A program made the position numbers and the translations under genes. A stretch of 64,000 bases of DNA, from assembly GCF_015143595.1 (NCBI RefSeq), contig NZ_WYEU01000002.1, positions 310,001 through 374,000 on the forward strand, in the 5' to 3' direction. How positions within the stretch are numbered: the stretch's first letter is position 1; each line of letters starts with the position of its first letter. The notes beneath the pieces are model-generated. The model saw only the letters and a program-made list of their open reading frames with translations, did no database searches and was not told where the DNA came from. Source of the stretch: Sneathiella sp. P13V-1. Lineage in GTDB: Bacteria; Pseudomonadota; Alphaproteobacteria; Sneathiellales; Sneathiellaceae. Below, in pieces: positions 55,592-64,000 of the stretch.

Positions 55592-57697
55592 ATGTCAGAA
55601 TTGTTGTGGATTCCCTTAGTCTGTGGATTTGTGGCGTTGGTATATGGTGTGTATGCGGGCCGGTCAGTATTGGCGGCTGATGCAGGTACCGAAAGAATGC
55701 AAGAAATTTCAGGTGCCATTCAAGAAGGTGCGACTGCGTATCTCAATCGACAATATTTAACTATCGCAGTGGTGGGGGTTGTCATCTTCGCCCTCTTATG
55801 GGTGCTTCTTTCCCTTCTTGTTGCAATAGGGTTTTTAATTGGCGCGGTTCTTTCTGGTGCCGCTGGTTTCATTGGCATGAATGTGTCGGTTCGCGCAAAT
55901 GTGAGAACCGCAGCTGGAGCTGCAAAGGGTCTAAAAGAGGGGTTGGAAATATCGTTCAAAGCTGGCGCTGTTACAGGAATGTTAGTCGTAGGTCTCGCAT
56001 TGCTGGCGGTTGCCGGATACTACAGTGCTTTGGTGACAATGGGGGTCGAAGGACGCCCAATGATTGACAGTCTGGTTGGACTTGGTTTCGGTGCTTCGCT
56101 CATATCAATCTTCGCAAGGCTTGGTGGAGGTATATTCACAAAAGGTGCCGATGTTGGTGCTGACCTTGTCGGCAAGGTGGAAGCCGGTATCCCAGAAGAT
56201 GATCCGCGAAACCCGGCCGTTATTGCCGACAATGTTGGTGATAATGTAGGCGACTGTGCGGGGATGGCAGCAGACTTGTTTGAAACCTACGCCGTGACAG
56301 TCGTTGCAACGATGGTTTTGGCGTCAATCTACTTTGCTGGTGATCTGGCGCTGATGTCATATCCGCTCATGATTGGTGGGGTTTGTATTCTAGCTTCTGT
56401 CGTTGGTACCTTCTTCGTTAAACTGGGCAGCAGCGAAAACATTATGGGGGCCCTCTATAAGGGCTTTGTCGTCACGACTGTGTTGTCGGCAGTACTTCTT
56501 TGGCCTATCACAGATTGGATGTTGGGCATGGGTACTGAATACGCCATTAATGGAAAATCCTTCACCGCGGCGAGCTTGTTCTACTGTGGGCTAGTTGGCT
56601 TGGTTGTGACGGGTTTACTGATTTGGGTGACAGAGTATTACACCTCTACCAGCTTCCGGCCGGTAAAAAGCATTGCGGCAGCATCTGAAACCGGGCATGG
56701 AACGAATGTGATCCAAGGGCTTGCCATTTCAATGGAGGCAACAGCAATTCCTGCGATTATCATCTGTGCGGGTATTTTTATCGCCTATAATATGGCAGCG
56801 CTGTTTGGCATCGCCATTGCCGTGACGACGATGCTGGCGCTTGCAGGGATGGTGGTTGCTTTGGACGCCTATGGTCCGGTAACGGATAATGCAGGTGGTA
56901 TTGCCGAAATGGCGGAAATGGACGAAGAGGTTCGTAAAACCACGGACGCACTTGACGCTGTTGGCAATACAACAAAAGCAGTTACCAAAGGCTATGCTAT
57001 CGGATCCGCCGGCCTCGGTGCGCTGGTTCTGTTCGCTGCTTACACTGAGGATTTAGCTTTCTTTATCAAGAATGCAACGCCAGATCAGTTCTCTTTCTAT
57101 CAAGGGGTAACGTTTGATTTTGGTCTTCAAAATCCATTTGTAGTGATCGGTTTGATATTGGGTGGATTATTGCCATACCTGTTCGGAGCTTTGAGCATGA
57201 TGTCGGTTGGGCGTGCCGCAGGATCTGTGGTGCGTGAAGTGCGGCGTCAATTCAAAGAGCATCCGGGCATTATGGATGGCACTGACAAGCCAAACTACGG
57301 TCGTGCCGTTGATATGCTGACAAAAGCTGCGATTAAGGAAATGATTATTCCTTCCTTGTTGCCTTTGCTCGCGCCAATTGTCACTTTCGGTGTTGTGATG
57401 GTGATTGCAGATAAATCAGCTGCTTTCTCAACCGTTGGGGCAATGCTTTTGGGGGTTATTATCACGGGCCTGTTTGTTGCCATTTCCATGACAGCGGGCG
57501 GCGGTGCCTGGGATAACGCAAAGAAGTATATTGAAGATGGTAATCATGGTGGTAAGGGGACCGATGCTCATGCCGCTGCGGTTACCGGGGATACCGTGGG
57601 GGATCCGTATAAAGACACAGCGGGACCTGCGGTTAATCCAATGATTAAAATTACAAATATCATAGCATTGTTGTTGCTTGCCGTACTTGCTCACTGA
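55592..57697 (+). CDS. hppA: K+-independent proton-translocating membrane pyrophosphatase
   Basis: A 701-residue, about 16-helix pump that couples pyrophosphate hydrolysis to proton export. The pyrophosphate site is intact ([18 protein letters not shown] near 187-204 and [18 protein letters not shown] near 214-231, and the late [15 protein letters not shown]). The class marker position reads lysine: K462 with T465 in [14 protein letters not shown], where K+-dependent enzymes have Ala/Gly, so it is the K+-independent, proton-type class, as in Rhodospirillum rubrum. ATG 55592 is preceded by GGGTAGGG. It is divergent from soluble ppa across the AT-rich island and ends with an intrinsic terminator. 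Confidence 0.96.
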   Translation: MSELLWIPLVCGFVALVYGVYAGRSVLAADAGTERMQEISGAIQEGATAYLNRQYLTIAVVGVVIFALLWVLLSLLVAIGFLIGAVLSGAAGFIGMNVSVRANVRTAAGAAKGLKEGLEISFKAGAVTGMLVVGLALLAVAGYYSALVTMGVEGRPMIDSLVGLGFGASLISIFARLGGGIFTKGADVGADLVGKVEAGIPEDDPRNPAVIADNVGDNVGDCAGMAADLFETYAVTVVATMVLASIYFAGDLALMSYPLMIGGVCILASVVGTFFVKLGSSENIMGALYKGFVVTTVLSAVLLWPITDWMLGMGTEYAINGKSFTAASLFYCGLVGLVVTGLLIWVTEYYTSTSFRPVKSIAAASETGHGTNVIQGLAISMEATAIPAIIICAGIFIAYNMAALFGIAIAVTTMLALAGMVVALDAYGPVTDNAGGIAEMAEMDEEVRKTTDALDAVGNTTKAVTKGYAIGSAGLGALVLFAAYTEDLAFFIKNATPDQFSFYQGVTFDFGLQNPFVVIGLILGGLLPYLFGALSMMSVGRAAGSVVREVRRQFKEHPGIMDGTDKPNYGRAVDMLTKAAIKEMIIPSLLPLLAPIVTFGVVMVIADKSAAFSTVGAMLLGVIITGLFVAISMTAGGGAWDNAKKYIEDGNHGGKGTDAHAAAVTGDTVGDPYKDTAGPAVNPMIKITNIIALLLLAVLAH

Positions 57698-57714
57698 TTT
57701 TTGTTTTTCCTCCG

Positions 57715-57749
57715 AAAAGCCCCTCTGAAATGGGGGGGCTTTTTTTTTG
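57715..57749 (+). terminator. intrinsic terminator after hppA
   Basis: AAAAGCCCC (57715-57723) pairs with GGGGCTTTT (57735-57743), followed by a run of T residues to 57748. Confidence 0.92.
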
Positions 57750-57802
57750 TGCAGTTTTTCTGGTAATTTGGAGAGGGCAACTAGAAAACAGAGGGTGGGG
57801 CC

Positions 57803-58222
57803 ATGGATCAGATGATGACAGGTGGATGTGCTTGCGGGGCCATTCGTTTTGAATGTGATGGGGAGCCGATGCATATGGGGAATTGCCACTGCCGCGATTG
57901 TCAGCGGGCAACCGGTGGGCCTTATTTCCCAGCAACGATTTATCCTACTGAAAACTTCACCCTTCTTCAGGGGGAACCTAATTGGTTCGAGAAAAAGTCT
58001 GATGGGGGAGATACGGTCGGTCGGGCTTTTTGCGGTGAGTGTGGATCACCTATGTTTTTTGTGAATCAGTCTGCTCCGCATATTTATGCGATTTACGCTA
58101 CCGCATTTGATGATCCAACATTCTATAAGGCGGTTGACGATATTTTTGTATCAAGTGCGCAAGAGTGGAACCCGCGGGACCTAAACATCCCGCAGTTTGA
58201 ACGAAGTCCCAAACGGTCCTGA
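57803..58222 (+). CDS. GFA family (glutathione-dependent formaldehyde-activating-like) protein
   Basis: A 139-residue Mss4-like zinc protein. Seven cysteines follow the family spacing: GGCACGAIRFEC, NCHCRDCQRATG and FCGECGSPMFF. The family name comes from one enzyme reported to join formaldehyde and glutathione; most members have unknown roles. It is convergent with bamE with three bases between the stop codons and has its own GGGTGGGG ribosome site. Confidence 0.9.
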   Translation: MDQMMTGGCACGAIRFECDGEPMHMGNCHCRDCQRATGGPYFPATIYPTENFTLLQGEPNWFEKKSDGGDTVGRAFCGECGSPMFFVNQSAPHIYAIYATAFDDPTFYKAVDDIFVSSAQEWNPRDLNIPQFERSPKRS

Positions 58223-58225
58223 ATA

Positions 58226-58672
58226 TTACTGTGCTGGGTTGAAGCGACCGAAGTTGCCAAAGATCTGTTCGAAGAAGCCCAGCTCATTACCGCCGGTTGG
58301 GGTTGTTCTCTCGACGACTTCAATTTCACGGGCATCGTCTTTGTTGTATGTTTTGATCTCTTTAACGACTTCCTCATCATTAAAGTGAACAACCACAACA
58401 TTTTGCTCTTTGATGTCTTTTTCCAAAAAGGCGTAATGCTCGGTCTTCTTGCCGATATAGTACCAGGCCTCGCCGGTTTCAGGAAAAGTTGAGATGCTGG
58501 AAGGGGAGCCCATCAGTTCCAGAACTTCGTCTTTAGTCGTGCTGCCGCTTTCGACTTTTGCGATTTGTTCCGGATCCATACGATAGCCGCGTTCTTCCTT
58601 AACGGGATCGCAAGCAGCGACCGACAGGGTAATCAGGGCACCACAGATCAGGGATTTCGCAAATTTTGTCAT
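58226..58672 (-). CDS. bamE: outer membrane assembly lipoprotein BamE
   Basis: A 148-residue SmpA/OmlA-type lipoprotein of the BAM complex that inserts beta-barrel proteins. A signal peptide ends in the lipobox SVAAC, with C21 as the lipidated cysteine. The BamE core is KVESGSTTKDEVLELMGSPSSISTF ... AWYYIG, the usual G-x-x-K-D-E-V helix and W-Y-Y-I strand. The C-terminal part (TTPTGGNELGFFEQIFGNFGRF) is a loosely conserved tail found in alphaproteobacterial forms. It is divergent from the cytochrome chaperone gene; a hairpin lies in its leader. Confidence 0.93.
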   Translation of the reverse strand: MTKFAKSLICGALITLSVAACDPVKEERGYRMDPEQIAKVESGSTTKDEVLELMGSPSSISTFPETGEAWYYIGKKTEHYAFLEKDIKEQNVVVVHFNDEEVVKEIKTYNKDDAREIEVVERTTPTGGNELGFFEQIFGNFGRFNPAQ

Positions 58673-58726
58673 TTGTAGAACCAGTTTGTTTCCAGCAAAA
58701 GCAGCAAATTACCTGCCGTCATATGT

Positions 58727-58748
58727 AAAAAGCAGGAGCTTGCTTTTT
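58727..58748. other. terminator-like hairpin in the bamE leader region
   Basis: AAAAAGCA (58727-58734) pairs with TGCTTTTT (58741-58748) over six bases, 55 bases upstream of the bamE start. A and T runs on both sides resemble a weak bidirectional terminator or attenuator between divergent genes. Confidence 0.4.
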
Positions 58749-58864
58749 TAGTGGCAGTCGGACTATAAATGCCACCGAAATAGCCGATATGTCAAATTAT
58801 TCGCAAATATATATTCGCGACCCTAAATAGTTTGAGTATGGCTTCTCCAAAGAAGAGTTGTTGA

Positions 58865-59404
58865 ATGATTTTAAAAAAGCTGTTTGGCCCCAAGCAGGAA
58901 GTGATTTCTGCGGAAAAGATCTACCAGTCCGTCGTCAGTCAGGCGCGGACACCGCAATTCTATTTGGAGGTTGCTGTCCCCGATACGATTGACGGACGAT
59001 ATGAAATGATTGCCCTGCATTGCTTTCTCGTGCTCCGGCGCCTCAAAAAAAGCGGCAGCAAGTTTCAAACCCTCTCGCAGGAGGTGTTCGATCTGATGTT
59101 CCAGGATATGGACCAGTCTTTGCGTGAAATCGGGGTCGGGGATTTGGCCGTTGGTAAACGGATCAAGAAAATGGCCGAGGTCTTCTATGGGCGTATCATC
59201 GCTTATGAAGAGGCTTTAGAGGGTGGTGAGGAGACCCTTGAAGCAGCATTAGAGCGGAATCACTATGGTACACTTGAAGTGGCGCCGCAGCCTGAAATAC
59301 TGACGCGTATGGCGGATTATGTTCGTGAAAATGACGCGTTTCTTGCGGCAATTGACGATGCAAAGCTGGAAATAGGAGAGGTTAGCTTCTCTTCCTTGCA
59401 ATAA
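58865..59404 (+). CDS. ubiquinol-cytochrome c chaperone family protein
   Basis: A 179-residue protein of the CBP3/UPF0174 family, involved in assembly of the cytochrome bc1 complex. The core is YQSVVSQARTPQFYLEVAVPDTIDGRYEMIALHCFLVLRRL, then VFDLMFQDMDQSLREIGVGDLAVGKRIKKMAEVFYGRIIAYE. This family is mostly mitochondrial and alphaproteobacterial, which supports the class assignment. The gene order chaperone-yceD-rpmF-plsX is typical for these bacteria. Confidence 0.93.
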   Translation: MILKKLFGPKQEVISAEKIYQSVVSQARTPQFYLEVAVPDTIDGRYEMIALHCFLVLRRLKKSGSKFQTLSQEVFDLMFQDMDQSLREIGVGDLAVGKRIKKMAEVFYGRIIAYEEALEGGEETLEAALERNHYGTLEVAPQPEILTRMADYVRENDAFLAAIDDAKLEIGEVSFSSLQ

Positions 59405-59490
59405 TTGTTCGTGGATTGAGTGAAAATTGTTCGAATTTTTCCTTCAATTCAATGGGATATCAAATACTTAAATAGAAGATGTAAAACTGA

Positions 59491-59519
59491 TTGACCCGGG
59501 GCGGCGAAACGCTTATTTT
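59491..59519 (+). promoter_or_regulatory. putative sigma70-type promoter for yceD-rpmF-plsX
   Basis: TTGACC (59491-59496) and TATTTT (59514-59519) are spaced by exactly 17 bases, about 80 bases upstream of yceD. The leader contains an imperfect hairpin between CTTCGAATC and GGATTGAAG. Confidence 0.6.
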
Positions 59520-59600
59520 CGCGCCTTCGAATCTTGCATCCGTTCGGATTGAAGAATACGCGGTACTATCGGGTCAGAATGTTGTGGAAAGGAATGCTCC

Positions 59601-60167
59601 ATGCAGGAAGCCGGAGCTGAGTATGTTCGGGTGATGAAAGTTGAGAAGTTGGGTAGGGAGCCTATTCACTTCACTCTTGAGCCTGATGAAGACCAACGAG
59701 CTGATTTGGCTAAACGACTGAATATAGTCGAAATACCGTTTCTGAAAGCCAGTGGTGAACTGGTTCGTCAGGAAAAGAGTAGCCGGATTGAGCTGAGTGC
59801 AGAATTTGAAGCGGAAACTGTGCAGTCTTGCGTTTTGACACTTGCGCCTGTCCCGCAGAAAATTGAACAAAGTTTTACGATGTGTTACACATTTAATAGC
59901 GCGGATGCGACGCTTGAAGATGCGGAATATGTTGTGGGCCTTGAGGAAGAGGACCTTCCTGAACTGATCGAAAATGGTGAAATCGATGTGGTTCAGGCGG
60001 TTGCAGAGCAATTAGCACTTGCACTCGACCCCTATCCTCGGGCAGAAGATGCTGATAAATCTGACAGCGCAAAATATGTGCAGCAGTCAGAAGAGACCAG
60101 TGAAGCGGAAGAGCAGGAGACACACAGGCCTTTCGCGAACCTGAAAGAACTAATGGAACGAAAGTAA
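59601..60167 (+). CDS. yceD: YceD/DUF177 family protein
   Basis: A 188-residue YceD homologue, typically the gene ahead of rpmF and linked to 23S rRNA or ribosome assembly. Recognisable blocks are KRLNIVEIPFLKASGEL, QSCVLTLAPVPQKIEQSFTMCY and LIENGEIDVVQAVAEQLALALDPYPR. The final 30 residues are acidic and Ser/Glu-rich, then RPFANLKELMERK. The usual two cysteine pairs are not complete (C-V-L-T, M-C-Y), as in many alphaproteobacterial members. GGAAAGGA precedes ATG 59601. Confidence 0.88.
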   Translation: MQEAGAEYVRVMKVEKLGREPIHFTLEPDEDQRADLAKRLNIVEIPFLKASGELVRQEKSSRIELSAEFEAETVQSCVLTLAPVPQKIEQSFTMCYTFNSADATLEDAEYVVGLEEEDLPELIENGEIDVVQAVAEQLALALDPYPRAEDADKSDSAKYVQQSEETSEAEEQETHRPFANLKELMERK

Positions 60168-60234
60168 GTCTGCTTTGCAGGCATATTGAATTAGGTAAGT
60201 CACCCCTTGGGGTGCAAGAGTGAGAGATAGAGAC

Positions 60235-60420
60235 ATGGCTGTACCTAGAAAGAAAACAACCAAATCCAAACGCAACATGCGTCGTGCACATGATGCACTG
60301 ACAGGCACTCAGGTTCAGGAATGCCAGAACTGCGGTGAAATGAAGCGTCCACACCACGTTTGTGATTCTTGCGGTTACTATGGTGATCGTGAAGTTGTGG
60401 AAGCAGCAGACGTTCTCTAA
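60235..60420 (+). CDS. rpmF: large ribosomal subunit protein bL32
   Basis: A 61-residue bL32 starting [22 protein letters not shown], with the zinc-binding set [18 protein letters not shown]. The open frame begins 15 bases earlier at a GTG, but MAVP is the universal start. AGAGATAGAG is the ribosome site. It lies between yceD and plsX, the classic yceD-rpmF-plsX-fabH order connecting ribosome production with fatty acid synthesis. Confidence 0.97.
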   Translation: MAVPRKKTTKSKRNMRRAHDALTGTQVQECQNCGEMKRPHHVCDSCGYYGDREVVEAADVL

Positions 60421-60459
60421 CGTCAACTGTCTGACTGAAATTCAAAACCGGACGCTGGA

Positions 60460-61569
60460 ATGAGCGACAGTATCATAATTGCCTTGGATGCGATGGGAGG
60501 GGATGACGCCCCTGATATCGTTATTAAAGGTGTTGATTTGGTGCGCGTTCAATTCCCGAGCGCCCGGTTTTTGCTGTATGGTGATGAAGAAAAACTGAAG
60601 CCTTATCTGGATGCGTATCCTGGGGTGAAGGCTGTTTGTGAAGTTCGCCATACGGATCAGGCCATTTCCGGCGAAGACAAGCCAAGCATAGCTTTGCGCA
60701 AAGGGCGCAATAGCAGTATGCGGCTTGCCATTGATGCCGTGAAAAATAAAGAAGCCCATGGTGTTGTCTCCGCAGGAAACACGGGTGCTTTAATGGCTAT
60801 GGCGAAGATTTCTCTTCGTACGCTTCCAGGTATTGATCGTCCGGCTCTTGCCTCCATGCTGCCATCCCCACGCGGGGAAACGGTTATGCTCGATCTTGGG
60901 GCAAACACGGAATGTGATGCTGATAACCTGTTCCAGTTTGCCGTCATGGGCGCCGATTTTGCCCGCGCGGTCTTGGGGCGTGTGCCTCCACGTGTAGGTC
61001 TTCTTAATGTCGGTAGTGAAGAGCTGAAAGGCAGCGATACCATTAAAGAAGCGGGGGAGCGTCTACGTTCCTTGGAAAATGCCCCTTTTGAATATCACGG
61101 CTTTGTTGAAGGTGATGATATTACGCGCGGTGTGGTCGATGTGATTGTTACAGACGGCTTTACAGGAAATGTGGCCCTTAAAACGGCAGAGGGAGCGGTC
61201 TCCCTCTACACTAACTTCCTGCAATCTGCTTTCAAATATTCCTTCATGTCCAAGCTGGGATACCTTCTGGCGCGCGGCGGTCTTCGTATCCTGAAAGATC
61301 GATTGGATCCTCGTGGATATAACGGGGCGGTTTTCCTCGGGCTAAATGGTGTATGCGTGAAAAGCCACGGCGGAACGGATGCGTTGGGATTTGCCAATGC
61401 AATCGCTGTCACGATTGAGATTATTTCCGAACAAATGATCGAAAAAATGATCGCGCACTTTGAGGAATTTGGTGTAGAAACAAAATCTGGCCCTAATTCG
61501 GAGGCACCTTCCACGGATACCTCCAAAGATGCCACCGAGAAACCAGCATCAGAGCCTGAGAAAATATAA
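60460..61569 (+). CDS. plsX: phosphate acyltransferase PlsX
   Basis: A 369-residue enzyme that turns acyl-ACP into acyl phosphate, the substrate of PlsY. Blocks: IALDAMGGDDAP, VSAGNTGALMAMAKI, GANTECDADNLFQFAVMG, TDGFTGNVALKTAEG and the late GCIKSHGGTDALGFANAI-type (VKSHGGTDALGFANAIAV). A hydrophilic acidic/serine-rich tail of about 25 residues follows, unusual but harmless. fabH follows after 41 bases. Confidence 0.96.
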   Translation: MSDSIIIALDAMGGDDAPDIVIKGVDLVRVQFPSARFLLYGDEEKLKPYLDAYPGVKAVCEVRHTDQAISGEDKPSIALRKGRNSSMRLAIDAVKNKEAHGVVSAGNTGALMAMAKISLRTLPGIDRPALASMLPSPRGETVMLDLGANTECDADNLFQFAVMGADFARAVLGRVPPRVGLLNVGSEELKGSDTIKEAGERLRSLENAPFEYHGFVEGDDITRGVVDVIVTDGFTGNVALKTAEGAVSLYTNFLQSAFKYSFMSKLGYLLARGGLRILKDRLDPRGYNGAVFLGLNGVCVKSHGGTDALGFANAIAVTIEIISEQMIEKMIAHFEEFGVETKSGPNSEAPSTDTSKDATEKPASEPEKI

Positions 61570-61610
61570 ACATCTAACCGAGTATCTATTGGTTAGGGAA
61601 TGGGAAGTTT

Positions 61611-62582
61611 ATGCGTCGTTCAATCATTACCGGAACCGGTTCCTACCTACCAGAACGTATTCTCACGAATAAAGAACTGGAAACCATGGTCGACACTACT
61701 GATGAGTGGATTGTCGCCCGCTCCGGCATTCGTCAGCGTCACATTGCTGCTGATGGTGAACTGACATCTGATCTGGGGACAGCGGCGGCCAAAAAGGCGC
61801 TAGAGGCAGCTGGACTTGAAGCAGATGATATTGATCTGGTTCTGGTGGCCACAGCCACACCAGATGAAACTTTTCCAGCCACAGCAACGGTTATTCAAAA
61901 AAACCTTGGTATGTCAGGTGGCTTTGCCTTTGATGTGCAGGCCGTTTGTACGGGGTTTATCTACGCTCTTTCGACTGCTGATAACTTCATCAAATCCGGT
62001 CAGATCAACAAAGCCCTCGTGATCGGTGCGGAGACATTCTCCCGCATTATCGATTGGGAAGATCGCACGACTTGCGTTCTGTTCGCAGACGGTGCGGGTG
62101 CGATCGTATTGGAAGCCTCTGAAGAGGAGGGGACAAATCAGGATCGTGGTATCCTGACAAACCACCTGCATTCAGATGGAAACAAACACGATCTTCTGTT
62201 TGTGGACGGTGGGCCTTCCTCCACTCAGACAACCGGATACCTTCGCATGCAGGGTAAGGAAGTTTTCCGCCATGCGGTGACCAACCTTGCTAACGTGGTT
62301 GGTGAAGCCTTGGAAGCCACGGACTTGAAACCAGAAGACATTGATTGGTTGATCCCGCATCAGGCCAACAAACGCATTATTGATGGCACAGGCCGGAAGC
62401 TGAAAATGGATCCTTCTAAAGTAGTTGTGACCGTTGATCGCCATGGTAATACATCTGCGGCGTCTGTTCCGCTCGCGTTGGACGAAGCGGTCCGTGACGG
62501 CCGGGTTCAAAAAGGGGATCTGTTGCTACTGGAAGCAATGGGTGGTGGATTTACCTGGGGCTCCTCTCTCGTTCGTTTCTAG
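61611..62582 (+). CDS. fabH: beta-ketoacyl-ACP synthase III
   Basis: A 323-residue thiolase-fold condensing enzyme that starts fatty acid chains from acetyl-CoA and malonyl-ACP. The Cys-His-Asn triad is complete: C113 in [11 protein letters not shown]250 in IPHQANKR and N280 in [10 protein letters not shown]. Length and GGGFTWGS end are standard. It follows plsX on the same strand and is followed by a 204-base gap before ihfA. Confidence 0.97.
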   Translation: MRRSIITGTGSYLPERILTNKELETMVDTTDEWIVARSGIRQRHIAADGELTSDLGTAAAKKALEAAGLEADDIDLVLVATATPDETFPATATVIQKNLGMSGGFAFDVQAVCTGFIYALSTADNFIKSGQINKALVIGAETFSRIIDWEDRTTCVLFADGAGAIVLEASEEEGTNQDRGILTNHLHSDGNKHDLLFVDGGPSSTQTTGYLRMQGKEVFRHAVTNLANVVGEALEATDLKPEDIDWLIPHQANKRIIDGTGRKLKMDPSKVVVTVDRHGNTSAASVPLALDEAVRDGRVQKGDLLLLEAMGGGFTWGSSLVRF

Positions 62583-62732
62583 GGGTGACTACACCCGAAT
62601 CTATGGATGGTGATTCTCGTCACATCTTTCATGACACCAGTTTTCCACATTCACTTTCAGGGTGATTTGGGAAGTTTTTTACTAAAATCGCGGGTTTAGC
62701 GGGCTTTGCTCATAGATTTTCGTCGTTACCGG

Positions 62733-62760
62733 TTGACGGTATTCGCGTCTGTGATAATCC
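62733..62760 (+). promoter_or_regulatory. possible promoter for ihfA-merR
   Basis: TTGACG (62733-62738) is followed after 16 bases by TAATCC (62755-62760), or after 14 by GATAAT (62753-62758), 27-34 bases before the ihfA start. Spacing is not ideal. Confidence 0.35.
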
Positions 62761-62786
62761 TTTTAGGACAGGCGTGAGGTGGGAAC

Positions 62787-63092
62787 ATGAGCAAAACAAC
62801 TGTTACAAGAGCGCATCTAGCTGAAGCGTTATATCATCAAATTGGACTTTCGCGGAACGAATCCGCGGAGCATGTGGAAGCAGTTCTGAACGAGATTTCG
62901 GATCGTTTGGTCGCAGGTGAGACCGTGAAGATTTCTTCTTTCGGAAGCCTTCAGGTTCGTGAAAAGAACGAACGGGTAGGACGTAACCCGAAAACGGGTG
63001 AAGAAGTCCCGATTGAGGCGCGTCGCGTCCTTGTCTTCCGGGCGTCACATGTGCTGAAAGACAAAATCAACGCCGCAAGTCGCGACGACTGA
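62787..63092 (+). CDS. ihfA: integration host factor alpha subunit
   Basis: A 101-residue DNA-bending protein of the HU/IHF family. Alpha-type features are [64 protein letters not shown], with the intercalating proline in GRNPKTGE. It forms a heterodimer with IhfB, not in this window. It is followed 19 bases later by a MerR-type gene, an order found widely in Proteobacteria. Confidence 0.96.
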   Translation: MSKTTVTRAHLAEALYHQIGLSRNESAEHVEAVLNEISDRLVAGETVKISSFGSLQVREKNERVGRNPKTGEEVPIEARRVLVFRASHVLKDKINAASRDD

Positions 63093-63111
63093 TAGAAAGT
63101 TATAGGCACAC

Positions 63112-63603
63112 ATGGCCGAAGAGGGAAAAGGACCTGCACCTAAAGGGCGCAAGGCGCCGGGTGCATTCCGTACCATTAGTGAAGTATCCACGGAACTTGA
63201 TGTTCCGCAGCATGTGTTGCGGTTTTGGGAGAGCAAATTCCCTGTCGTTAAACCCTTAAAGCGTGGCGGCGGGCGTCGTTACTATCGTCCCGCTGATGTG
63301 GAGCTGGTGCGCGGTATTCGTGACCTGCTTTATACCCATGGCTTTACCATTAAGGGTGCGCAGAAACTGCTGAAAGAGCAGGGCAATAAAATCGAGAATA
63401 TCGAAGTCCTGAAACGCAGCAATGGTGATCAAGTCGAGACACGAGAGGCACCTGTTCAGCCAACGGTGACAATCAGTATGTCAAAGCCGGAAGGCAGCAC
63501 CTTTGATGAGGCCTCCGAAGCTGAAATAACAGGATCCTTGCGCGAAGATCTGGAAAGCCTACTGGATGATCTTAAAGCCATGCGGAAAATGCTTCCAAAA
63601 TAG
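63112..63603 (+). CDS. MerR family transcriptional regulator
   Basis: A 163-residue regulator. The MerR helix-turn-helix reads [51 protein letters not shown], then [20 protein letters not shown]. There is no C-terminal cysteine cluster for metal sensing, and the C-terminal third is a helix ([17 protein letters not shown]) for dimerisation. This type is always linked to ihfA and its target is not generally known. Confidence 0.92.
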   Translation: MAEEGKGPAPKGRKAPGAFRTISEVSTELDVPQHVLRFWESKFPVVKPLKRGGGRRYYRPADVELVRGIRDLLYTHGFTIKGAQKLLKEQGNKIENIEVLKRSNGDQVETREAPVQPTVTISMSKPEGSTFDEASEAEITGSLREDLESLLDDLKAMRKMLPK

Positions 63604-63660
63604 GACGTTACCGCACCTTCTTTAGATTCTGATAAATTTATCCTCCCATCAAAAGGGACA

Positions 63661-63689
63661 TTGCAATAGCCTTTTATCGGCGGTATAGT
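63661..63689 (+). promoter_or_regulatory. strong sigma70-type promoter for tRNA-Pro
   Basis: TTGCAA (63661-63666) and TATAGT (63684-63689) have a 17-base spacer. A GC-rich discriminator (CGCGCCGCC) follows, the pattern of stringently controlled stable-RNA promoters, 27 bases before the tRNA. Confidence 0.78.
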
Positions 63690-63715
63690 TCGCGCCGCCT
63701 CACCCCTGTTTTTAT

Positions 63716-63792
63716 CGGGTAGTAGCGCAGCCTGGTAGCGCACTTCACTGGGGGTGAAGGGGTCGTCGGTTCAAATCCGGCCTACCCGACCA
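63716..63792 (+). tRNA. tRNA-Pro (anticodon GGG), CCA encoded
   Basis: A 77-base cloverleaf: acceptor CGGGTAG pairs with CTACCCG, the D arm is GCGC...GCGC, the anticodon stem CTTCA/TGAAG carries loop CTGGGGG with anticodon GGG, and the T arm has GTTCAAAT. The discriminator A is followed by an encoded CCA at 63790-63792. G34 reads CCC and CCU proline codons. Confidence 0.96.
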
Positions 63793-63795
63793 ATC

Positions 63796-63830
63796 AAAGC
63801 CTCGAAGAGTTCTTCTTCGGGGCTTTTTTG
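63796..63830 (+). terminator. intrinsic terminator after tRNA-Pro
   Basis: A 13-base-pair hairpin with one G-T pair (left arm 63796-63808, right arm ending with GGGGCTTT at 63817-63824) followed by TTT. Confidence 0.88.
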
Positions 63831-63949
63831 TGTTTGCTAAACACTTAAATGCTGTTTTGATTTGAAGGCGCACCCGAATTAGTTGGGTTTCGATAGAATC
63901 AGAAGTAGAGTAAAACTGTGTTTGATAAGTCACCTTCGAGAGATGATAA

Positions 63950-64000
63950 ATGAAGCGATGTGTATTTGCATTTACTGTGAGCCTGGTAATTTCTCTCGTT
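63950..64000 (+). CDS. start of an exported protein, cut by the window end
   Basis: From ATG 63950 the frame reads MKRCVFAFTVSLVISLV for 17 codons to the window end. The K-R then hydrophobic core is a signal-peptide start. A GAGAG ribosome-like site lies 7-12 bases upstream. The mature protein is outside the window, so its product cannot be named. Confidence 0.55.
   Translation, partial: MKRCVFAFTVSLVISLV

Overview
This 64 kb window is chromosomal DNA from an alphaproteobacterium, most likely a free-living, respiring, motile marine type near Rhodospirillales/Sneathiellales; genus cannot be fixed from the sequence. Supporting signs are the gene order yceD-rpmF-plsX-fabH-ihfA-merR, the run nrdR-ribD-ribE-ribBA-ribH-nusB-thiL close to a membrane pyrophosphatase, a metal-ligand pattern in HemB of the Mg type, a Bpt leucyltransferase, a ubiquinol-cytochrome c chaperone, TRAP transport and a FixK/FNR-type operator. 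GC content by eye is around 50 percent. Coding density is high, gene style is even, and I see no insertion sequence, phage, integrase, CRISPR array or rRNA.

Layout. 1-9.7 kb (minus strand): RNase R, topoisomerase I, DprA, PlsY, a dihydroorotase homologue lacking catalytic residues, aspartate carbamoyltransferase and RuvX. 9.8-13.1 kb: gatCAB. 13.1-15.4 kb: a perfect FNR/FixK box between a divergent 36-residue membrane protein and a two-gene unit (anchored small protein plus six-helix chemoreceptor). 15.4-18.9 kb: an unknown 105-residue protein, recO and parC. 18.9-25.1 kb: an acyl-CoA ligase convergent with a TRAP transporter (dctP, dctQ and an unusually long dctM). 25.1-33.1 kb: bpt, an SLC13/RCK anion permease, a PuuB-like oxidase, an RDD protein, a membrane-anchored methyltransferase, motAB and a flavin reductase. 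33.1-44.9 kb: penicillin acylase family, a 3-hydroxyisobutyrate dehydrogenase-like enzyme, a CAP protein, a Cys/Met-metabolism PLP enzyme, hemB and a set of acyl-CoA catabolic genes for valine and lysine/tryptophan carbon. 45-52 kb: DUF6898, glyA, nrdR, the riboflavin operon, nusB and thiL. 52-58 kb: DUF4865 protein, FliL-like protein, MFS carrier, then soluble (ppa) and membrane (hppA) pyrophosphatases diverging from a very AT-rich 500 bp island. 57.8-64 kb: GFA protein, bamE, cytochrome bc1 chaperone, yceD-rpmF-plsX-fabH, ihfA, merR, tRNA-Pro(GGG) and the first codons of an exported protein.

Most of the window is housekeeping. The parts most worth a second look are the oxygen/redox-controlled unit at 13.1-15.4 kb with its unlisted 36-residue protein, two enzymes whose catalytic residues have decayed inside otherwise conserved genes (the PyrC homologue and the GTP cyclohydrolase half of RibBA), a mutually exclusive hairpin arrangement that could hide the nrdR ribosome binding site, and the AT-rich palindrome-bearing spacer between the two pyrophosphatase genes.
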